Source: an uncultured Clostridia bacterium (GTDB lineage Bacteria; Bacillota; Clostridia; Christensenellales; UBA1242). Taken from it: DNA of 11,338 nt. Both the position numbers and the translations under genes were made by a program. Below the pieces are notes generated by a model that did not search any database, was not told the origin of the DNA, and saw only the letters and a list, made by a program, of their open reading frames with translations. Below, piece after piece: positions 7,269 to 11,338 of the stretch (the stretch's first letter is position 1; the number at the start of each line of letters is the position of its first letter). Location of the stretch: contig CANQBU010000030.1 in assembly GCA_947589615.1 (NCBI GenBank), positions 1 to 11,338 on the forward strand, read 5' to 3'.

Positions 7269-7317
7269 ATGTTTATATTAAATTTTATTAGGAATAATAA
7301 TTTTGGAGGTAACAGTT

Positions 7318-7896
7318 ATGGAATTTAGCCAAAGCAAAACAAAAGAAAGTCTTGCTCGTGCTTTTGCCGGAATATGCCAAGACGGAGCAAGATACCAATT
7401 TATTTCAAAATCAGCACTAAGTGAGGGTTATAGTTACATTGCCGACCAACTTAAAATGATTGCAAAAAATAAAATGGCACATGCATCAGTTTTATATAAC
7501 ATTATGCTTGAAAAAAATGAAGAAAATGATAATGTCACTATTGAGGCGGGTTATCCTTTTGAAAGTGAGATCCTGCAAACAAGCCTACGTTCATCAAGTG
7601 ATATTGAGAAAAATGAAGGCAAAAATATTTTTCCGCACTTTGCAAAAATCGCACAAGATGAAGGCTTTGACGACATTGCAAATACACTGTCATTAATAAG
7701 TGAGGTAAACCTGCGCAATGCCGAAAAACTTTCATTTTTGGCTGAAAAATTTGATGACGGGACACTTTACAGTGACGATAAAATAAACACATGGACTTGT
7801 TCCAATTGCGGTCACAGTGAAGAGAAAAAAGAAGCATGGGATAAATGTCCTTTATGCTCTTATCCACAAGGATATGTGATAATACCAGATGAATAG
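7318..7896 (+). CDS. Rubrerythrin-like protein with degenerate diiron site and rubredoxin domain
   Basis: 192 residues. The start at 7318 has a GGAGGT SD site 7 bases upstream. It aligns along its length with rubrerythrins, peroxide-reducing proteins of anaerobes: SLARAFAGICQDGARYQF (helix A), EGYSYIADQLKMIAKNKMAHA (helix B), DIEKNEGKNIFPHFAKIAQDEGF (helix C), ISEVNLRNAEKL (helix D), then a rubredoxin-type site WTCSNCG and CPLCS (Cys161, 164, 177, 180). Most diiron ligands are missing. The helix A Glu slot is Ile19, helix B ExxH is KxxH (Lys52, His55), and the helix D Glu and His slots are Asn131 and Asn134. Only helix C ExxE (Glu97, Glu100) and His55 remain. The rubredoxin metal site looks intact. 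Normal peroxidase chemistry is therefore unlikely; electron transfer, metal storage or a structural role are possible. It is divergent from the CYTH-like gene, and I see no strong promoter of its own. Confidence 0.9.
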   Translation: MEFSQSKTKESLARAFAGICQDGARYQFISKSALSEGYSYIADQLKMIAKNKMAHASVLYNIMLEKNEENDNVTIEAGYPFESEILQTSLRSSSDIEKNEGKNIFPHFAKIAQDEGFDDIANTLSLISEVNLRNAEKLSFLAEKFDDGTLYSDDKINTWTCSNCGHSEEKKEAWDKCPLCSYPQGYVIIPDE

Positions 7897-7967
7897 TTAT
7901 TATTTCATAATCTTAAAAAGATAAAACCACACTTCTTCAATCTTTCGTAGAAATAAATAGTGTTACT

Positions 7968-8003
7968 AAAAAAATAACATAGCAAATACTATGTTATTTT
8001 TTT
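7968..8003. terminator. Bidirectional terminator between the rubrerythrin-like gene and HU
   Basis: The stem ATAACATAG (7974-7982) and CTATGTTAT (7989-7997) closes a six-base loop. An A-run on the left and a T-run on the right supply a U-tract in either direction. The TAA stop of HU (7994-7996) lies inside the stem. Confidence 0.9.
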
Positions 8004-8269
8004 ACTGAATTTTTAAAACTGTCGCCGAATTTGAATGTTGGAACATAAGTTTCAGGAATCTCAATTTTTTCTTTTGTAACAGGACTGATTCCTTCTCTTG
8101 CTGCTTTTCTTTTAAGTTCAAATGTTCCAAAACCTGCAATTTGGATTTTTTCTCCTTCTTTTAAAGCTTCTGCGATTGTTTCTGCCATTGCCTCAAATGC
8201 AATTCCTGCATCTTTTTGAGTAAATTCTGCTTTTTCTGCAAATGCTTTAATGAATTGTTGTTTATTCAT
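7994..8269 (-). CDS. hup: HU-family nucleoid DNA-binding protein
   Basis: 91 residues, the standard HU length. HU dimers bend and compact DNA in the nucleoid and help replication and recombination. The sequence shows the N-terminal helices (MNKQQFIKAFAEKAEFTQKDA), the family signature GFGTFELKRKAAREGISP (about 46-63) with the arm residues RxGxxP and the VTKEKIEIP arm, and VPTFKFGDSFKNSVKK at the C-terminus. It could also be named hupA or hbs. The ATG at 8269 has an AAGGAG SD site 7 bases upstream. The gene has its own promoter immediately after lepB, although read-through from the lepB operon is possible because no terminator separates them. Confidence 0.97.
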   Translation of the reverse strand: MNKQQFIKAFAEKAEFTQKDAGIAFEAMAETIAEALKEGEKIQIAGFGTFELKRKAAREGISPVTKEKIEIPETYVPTFKFGDSFKNSVKK

Positions 8270-8310
8270 CGCTTTTCTCCTTTTTTCTAGGCAATCATTA
8301 CCTATAATTT

Positions 8311-8339
8311 ATATTACCATATTTTTTAAAAGAATACAA
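8311..8339 (-). promoter_or_regulatory. Promoter of the HU gene
   Basis: On the minus strand TTGTAT (8334-8339), a 17-base spacer and TAATAT (8311-8316). The -35 lies 14 bases beyond the lepB stop codon. Confidence 0.6.
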
Positions 8340-8353
8340 GCAATTTTGCATAC

Positions 8354-9187
8354 TTAAGCGAAAATACTTAAAATTTCATCCCAGCATATTGAAAGAAGAC
8401 CTACGAATCTGTTCCACCACCAGCTTTTGTTTCCTTTATATTTCGTGCCATTCTTAACAATTTTTACTACTTTTCCTACAACCCTCGATTTATTAAATGT
8501 TCGAAAGCTGCTTCGAGAGTCAGAGCTTCCCGACCTATTGTCCCCCAAAAAGAAAATATTATCTTCTGGGACTTGAAAGAATTTGATTTCCGTGCCATTT
8601 ACCGTAAAATTCATAGGATTATATGTAGGTCCGTTGTAATTATCATAAAATTCCCTCTGATAAACAACGCCATTCATCTCGACGAATGACATTCCGTCCC
8701 AAAGTTGATAACTTTTAATGTAATCTTCATAAAGAATTTCCACCCTATTTGTATTCTTTTTAACCCTTAAGAAACGATAAGTATTTAGTCCCTTATCTTT
8801 TACTCTGGCAATGGATACATAATCGCCGCCAAACGCCATCGCTCTTTTAATAAGCGTTGTTGAATTTTCAGTCGGATTATCGACGGTGTTTAAAACAATT
8901 ATATCACCGTAATCAATATCTTTTGTTTTTTCTAGATAAACTCCATCTTGTATATTGTCCATTCTATTATCATCTATAAGTGTGTAAGATGGGTCCTTAT
9001 TTAATGTAGGCTGCATAGAAGTTCCTACTACAGTTATATAAGTATATTTAGTATAAAATAGATGATTAGAAACTACTAAAAATATATAGAAAATTACTAA
9101 AATAATAGCCAAACAATAGAATACCCTGTTTGACAAGCTTTCTTTCTTTTCATCTTCAAAATATCTGTATTCAGGTGAATCAGTCAA
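8354..9187 (-). CDS. lepB: Signal peptidase I (S26 family), TTG start
   Basis: Membrane-anchored serine protease that removes signal peptides from exported proteins on the outer face of the membrane. 277 residues: a charged cytoplasmic start, one membrane helix at about 22-44, GTSMQPTL with catalytic Ser57, the Lys box LIKRAMAFGGDYV with general base Lys114, and the final box FFLGDNRSGSSDSR (212-225). Typical Gram-positive enzymes are about 180 residues. Here a long insert (about 125-205) separates the Lys box from the last box, and the C-terminus adds a Trp-rich segment (KSWWWNRF, then LLSICWDEILSIFA) that may contact the membrane. The start is TTG at 9187, directly after the queH stop (TAA-TTG). 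AAAAGGAG 8 bases upstream, inside queH, supports it, and no ATG lies before the membrane helix. Confidence 0.93.
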   Translation of the reverse strand: MTDSPEYRYFEDEKKESLSNRVFYCLAIILVIFYIFLVVSNHLFYTKYTYITVVGTSMQPTLNKDPSYTLIDDNRMDNIQDGVYLEKTKDIDYGDIIVLNTVDNPTENSTTLIKRAMAFGGDYVSIARVKDKGLNTYRFLRVKKNTNRVEILYEDYIKSYQLWDGMSFVEMNGVVYQREFYDNYNGPTYNPMNFTVNGTEIKFFQVPEDNIFFLGDNRSGSSDSRSSFRTFNKSRVVGKVVKIVKNGTKYKGNKSWWWNRFVGLLSICWDEILSIFA

Positions 9188-9724
9188 TTAAACATCTCCT
9201 TTTGAAAATTTGCAACCACAATAATTTTGCCTATAAAGGCCATATTCTTTGGAAAAAATTATGCTTTTTTTGTAACCGTCCTTCTTCTTATAGTTTCCTT
9301 CAATAAACTCAATTCCCTCTTCTCTTTCAACTTCTTTTCCTATCGCATTGATGATTTCAGCATTTTTGTGAGGACTTACCGTAAGCGTAGTTCCAAAGCA
9401 ATCAAATCCCATCTCTTTTGCGACCTGTGCCGTTCTTGCCAGTCTTATCTTAAAGCAAACGGGACATCTTGCCCCGCCTTCTTTTTCATTTTCAAGCCCC
9501 TTTACTTTTGAAAGGAAATCCTCGCTTTTATAGCCTTCTTCAATAACTTCAACATTGACCGCTTTGCAATATCTTTTTTGCTCACTTAATCTGTGAAGAT
9601 ATTCTTCTTGGGTGTCTATGTTTGGATTGTAATAAAATATTGTAAGGTCATAGTCATTTTTCAAAAAATCTATAACCGCCGTGCTGCAAGGACCACAGCA
9701 ACTATGAAGTAACATCTTTTTCAT
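9188..9724 (-). CDS. queH: Epoxyqueuosine reductase QueH
   Basis: Catalyses the last step of queuosine synthesis, reducing epoxyqueuosine in the wobble position of GUN-decoding tRNAs; it is the non-cobalamin alternative to QueG. 178 residues, normal for the family (DUF208). Conserved features are HSCCGPCS with the Cys9-Cys10 pair, RCPVCFKIRLARTA with Cys87 and Cys90, FGTTLTVSPHKN, and YRQNYCGCKFS with Cys169 and Cys171. The first four cysteines fit iron-sulfur ligands known in this family, and the last pair fits a redox-active role. The start ATG overlaps the TGA of the preceding gene (ATGA), implying coupled translation. No other queuosine gene is in view. Confidence 0.95.
   Translation of the reverse strand: MKKMLLHSCCGPCSTAVIDFLKNDYDLTIFYYNPNIDTQEEYLHRLSEQKRYCKAVNVEVIEEGYKSEDFLSKVKGLENEKEGGARCPVCFKIRLARTAQVAKEMGFDCFGTTLTVSPHKNAEIINAIGKEVEREEGIEFIEGNYKKKDGYKKSIIFSKEYGLYRQNYCGCKFSKGDV
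9196..9203 (-). promoter_or_regulatory. Ribosome binding site that fixes the TTG start of lepB
   Basis: AAAAGGAG on the minus strand lies within the last codons of queH, 8 bases from the TTG at 9187. It makes this TTG the credible start although it directly follows the queH stop. Confidence 0.7.
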
Positions 9725-10185
9725 TCTATAGTCCTTAAAATTTGCGTGAGTGCCTTGACAGCCTCATCACCCTCTATTAATTCCTTTAATCTCTGAGAAT
9801 AATTTTTTATCATAAGCATAAAACATCCAAGTCGGTCGCCGCAATTGACAAAAACCTGCAATGTATATATGGTTATATCATTTACACCTTTAATTATATA
9901 TGCAGGGAATTCAAAATCATTAAATTTAAGAGTAAATTGTCTATCAAGCACGAAGGAATCAGTCACTTGGTTATAATCATTTAAAAGTGATTGATAATTT
10001 TCAAAAAACTCGTCGGGATCTCTGTGAACTTCAAATAGTGAAATCACTCTTCCCCTTTTTGACAAATAGTTTTCTCGATTAATAAAGCCTTGACCATTTG
10101 AAATTTTGTATTTGTCTTGCGAAACCGCCCACCCTTCAGGCAAATCAAAAGACATTTCATTTAAAGATAGGATTGTTCTTCTCAT
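9721..10185 (-). CDS. Hypothetical protein, DcrB/Mog1-PsbP-like fold suspected
   Basis: 154 residues, no signal peptide or membrane helix, so cytoplasmic. The start SFDLPEGWAVSQDKYKI, then a central block VISLFEVHRDPDEFFENYQ and the end VKALTQILRTIE, resemble DUF1795/DcrB-type proteins with the Mog1/PsbP fold. In that group an LPxGW opening is followed by alternating strands and a C-terminal helix ending with 'il.ti'. This is pattern memory and could be wrong. The ATG at 10185 has AAGGAG 6-7 bases upstream. It is the first gene of an operon with queH (ATGA overlap) and lepB. No functional link between the three is obvious. Confidence 0.8.
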   Translation of the reverse strand: MRRTILSLNEMSFDLPEGWAVSQDKYKISNGQGFINRENYLSKRGRVISLFEVHRDPDEFFENYQSLLNDYNQVTDSFVLDRQFTLKFNDFEFPAYIIKGVNDITIYTLQVFVNCGDRLGCFMLMIKNYSQRLKELIEGDEAVKALTQILRTIE

Positions 10186-10201
10186 AATATCTCCTTATTA
10201 A

Positions 10202-10230
10202 AGTATGACACTAAGAAAATCAAAAGTCAA
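10202..10230 (-). promoter_or_regulatory. Promoter of the DUF-queH-lepB operon
   Basis: On the minus strand TTGACT (10225-10230), a 17-base spacer and CATACT (10202-10207). The predicted start near 10195 falls at the edge of the SD site, so the leader would be only about 10 bases. Confidence 0.75.
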
Positions 10231-10275
10231 GAAGATTGAAAAATTTTTTAAATACAATTTATATATAATTTAATA

Positions 10276-10608
10276 TTAAAATCCGTTTATAGCATACATA
10301 AATATATCATTTACAGATTGATTTGTTAAATAATATATTAAAATCTTGCCTTCCCTTTTATATGAAACAATATTTTGATCCTTTAATAATTTAAGTTGAT
10401 GTGAAATGGTCGTCTGATTGATTCCGAGAACGGTCGACAAGTCATTGACGCACATATCCATCATCGACAAGCATGTCAATATTTTGATTCTTGTCGAATC
10501 GGAAAAGTTTTGAAAATAGTCGGCAAGTTTTAATATGTCGCTATCCCTTGGCAATGCCGAAAGTATATCCCTCTTATTTCTCTCTGATAATAATAAAAAT
10601 TTTTCCAT
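10276..10608 (-). CDS. ArsR/SmtB-family transcriptional regulator
   Basis: 110-residue winged-helix repressor of the ArsR/SmtB type. YFQNFSDSTRIKILTCLS (31-48) is the family start helix. DLSTVLGINQTTISHQLKLLKDQNIV (56-81) is the helix-turn-helix, and KREGKILIYYL (84-94) is the wing. I chose the ATG at 10608, backed by AAAAGGAG 5 bases upstream; a frame extension to a GTG at 10647 lies inside the promoter. The ArsR metal motif CVCD is CVND here, leaving Cys53 with a second Cys46, and the C-terminal helix lacks the DxH and HxxE metal ligands of CzrA/SmtB. It may bind metal differently or respond to another signal. It is divergent from a small Asn/Leu-rich gene, a possible target along with itself. 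Confidence 0.9.
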   Translation of the reverse strand: MEKFLLLSERNKRDILSALPRDSDILKLADYFQNFSDSTRIKILTCLSMMDMCVNDLSTVLGINQTTISHQLKLLKDQNIVSYKREGKILIYYLTNQSVNDIFMYAINGF

Positions 10609-10626
10609 TTTTGCTCCTTTTACTCG

Positions 10627-10669
10627 CACATAATAAGGTATGAACACATAAATATTAATGCAATTGTGC
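10627..10669 (-). promoter_or_regulatory. Candidate promoter/operator region of the ArsR gene
   Basis: On the minus strand TTGCAT is followed after 17 bases by a weak -10, TACCTT. On the plus strand CACATAA occurs at 10627-10633 and again at 10645-10651, 18 bases apart. The partly palindromic TATGAACACATA at 10639-10650 resembles ArsR-type half sites (TGAACA). This is suggestive only. Confidence 0.35.
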
Positions 10670-10762
10670 TATAAAAATTAAATCACCTACAAAAGATAAA
10701 AGCAAAATATAAATTTGTAATATTTTGTTTTATTTTATATTAAAATGTAAAAAGGAGGATTT

Positions 10763-10948
10763 ATGAACACAAATTACATTTTATTTGCACTGCTCCTGTC
10801 GGTGCTGACAAACGCAAATGATACAAATTTAAATACAAACACAAATTTTTTACTGTTACTTCTTCTAGCACTCGGCAATAACAATGGCTTTGGAAATAAC
10901 TGTTGCTCACAAAACACCTGCCCTAACAATAATTTTAATTTTATTTAA
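10763..10948 (+). CDS. Small Asn/Leu-rich protein with C-terminal cysteines, unknown function
   Basis: 61 residues; 18 are Asn. Two hydrophobic runs (YILFALLLSVL, 5-15, and FLLLLLLALG, 29-38) are separated by an Asn/Thr stretch. The tail NNNGFGNNCCSQNTCPNNN carries Cys47, Cys48 and Cys53. The ATG has a strong AAAAAGGAGG SD site at normal distance and a hairpin terminator directly after the stop, so this looks like a real single gene. I do not recognise the family. Composition (Leu runs, NN and CC motifs) recalls small proteins of spore-forming Clostridia whose role is unknown, and a surface, membrane or spore-associated role is possible. A possible promoter is TTGTAA (10715-10720) with TATATT (10736-10741), but the 15-base spacing is short. 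It is divergent from the ArsR gene. Confidence 0.75.
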   Translation: MNTNYILFALLLSVLTNANDTNLNTNTNFLLLLLLALGNNNGFGNNCCSQNTCPNNNFNFI

Positions 10949-10976
10949 AGGCTAAAAATTTTTAGCTTTTATTTTT
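10949..10976 (+). terminator. Intrinsic terminator of the small Asn/Leu-rich gene
   Basis: Perfect 16-base palindrome GCTAAAAA/TTTTTAGC (10951-10966), extended by flanking A-T pairs and followed by TTTTATTTTT. The stem has few G-C pairs but the U-tract is good. Confidence 0.75.
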
Positions 10977-11095
10977 CTGCCATAAAAGAAAAGCGATAAA
11001 TACATATATTTCTTCATTTTTGCATAAGATAAACTCGTGTTAGCTTTAAAAACATAAAAAAAATAAAAAATTTTGAAAAATTGCTTAAAAACATT

Positions 11096-11123
11096 TTGCA
11101 ATTATTTTCTTTTATGTTATTAT
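11096..11123 (+). promoter_or_regulatory. Candidate promoter of the membrane-protein gene at the right edge
   Basis: TTGCAA (11096-11101), a 16-base spacer and TATTAT (11118-11123). The expected start near 11130 places the hairpin at 11132-11157 at the very 5' end of the message. Confidence 0.5.
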
Positions 11124-11131
11124 TGACTTGT

Positions 11132-11157
11132 AATTAAAAAGCAGAACGCTTTTAATT
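11132..11157 (+). other. 5'-leader stem-loop before the right-edge gene
   Basis: AATTAAAAAGC (11132-11142) pairs with GCTTTTAATT (11148-11157) with one bulged A, around a five-base loop. It lies just upstream of AAAAAGGAGGG. It could stabilise the message 5' end. It is not a convincing terminator, since there is no long T-run. Confidence 0.4.
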
Positions 11158-11175
11158 TTAAAAAGGAGGGATTAT

Positions 11176-11338
11176 ATGTTATTTAAAGCAACGATACTTG
11201 ATACTATTAGTAGTTGGACAGGATTCTTTACAGAATATCTTGGGGAAGAAAAGGCAGAAAATGCTGTATTAACAACTGTTTTCGATATATTAAGTATTGC
11301 CCTTTGGGTTATTCTTGGTATAGTCGGTGCATTTGGTG
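11176..11338 (+). CDS. Predicted membrane protein, N-terminal part (cut by the window edge)
   Basis: 54 complete codons are visible. The start ATG has a very strong AAAAAGGAGGG SD site at normal spacing. The opening MLFKATILDTISSWTGFFTEYLGE is amphipathic and is followed by ENAVLTTVFD, then a membrane helix (ILSIALWVILGIVGAFG) that runs off the edge. This N-terminal amphipathic segment plus central helix resembles small pilin-like (Mbov_0395/TrbC-type) conjugation proteins or other small membrane proteins, but too little is visible to decide. It has its own promoter and a leader hairpin. Confidence 0.75.
   Translation, partial: MLFKATILDTISSWTGFFTEYLGEEKAENAVLTTVFDILSIALWVILGIVGAFG

Noticed and set aside
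8330..8356. Terminator after lepB
   Set aside because: TTAAG/CTTAA can pair weakly but no U-tract follows, and the HU promoter occupies the same bases.
9721..10185. Type VI secretion adaptor (EagR-like) because of DUF1795 resemblance
   Set aside because: There are no VgrG, Rhs or other type VI genes, the surroundings look Gram-positive, and the resemblance is only to the general fold.
1..11338. CRISPR array, insertion sequence, prophage, toxin-antitoxin or other defence module
   Set aside because: There are no regularly spaced repeats, transposase or integrase motifs, or paired small toxin and antitoxin frames in the readable sequence.

Overview
The window is strongly AT-rich chromosomal DNA. 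It uses the standard genetic code, AAGGAG-type Shine-Dalgarno (SD) sites, sigma-A-like promoters and U-tailed hairpin terminators. The gene set (RecD2, ComF, HU, QueH, a rubrerythrin-like protein, Gram-positive-style signal peptidase I, a lipoprotein, MarR and ArsR regulators) points to a low-GC anaerobic Gram-positive of the Bacillota, probably Clostridia-like. The species cannot be read from the sequence.

Layout. 1-1018 (minus) holds a MarR-family regulator followed by cysS, which runs off the left edge. 1137-4099 (plus) is a divergent recD2-comF pair overlapping at TAATG. 4171-4353 is a complete single-gene tRNA-Glu(TTC) unit with promoter, short hairpin leader, tRNA with encoded CCA, and terminator. 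4441-6472 (minus) is a GPH/MelB-type transporter followed by a small lipoprotein. 6489-7220 (minus) is an unrecognised, possibly CYTH-like protein with a 12-residue acidic tail. It is divergent from a rubrerythrin-like gene at 7318-7896 (plus), which converges on the HU gene (minus) through a shared bidirectional terminator. 8354-10230 (minus) is a three-gene operon: a DcrB/PsbP-like hypothetical, queH and lepB. 10276-10608 (minus) is an ArsR regulator, divergent from a tiny Asn/Leu-rich gene (plus). A cut-off membrane-protein gene begins at 11176 (plus). No stretch longer than 300 bases lacks a gene.

Working together. Most of the window is housekeeping: Cys-tRNA charging, recombination or competence helicase functions, tRNA-Glu, queuosine synthesis, protein export and the nucleoid protein. 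I see no defence, CRISPR, phage or transposon module, and no convincing new multi-gene system. The most unusual items are a rubrerythrin relative that has lost most diiron ligands but keeps its rubredoxin cysteines, a tRNA-Glu leader hairpin whose loop matches an anti-SD sequence, and the small Asn/Leu/Cys protein next to an ArsR gene.
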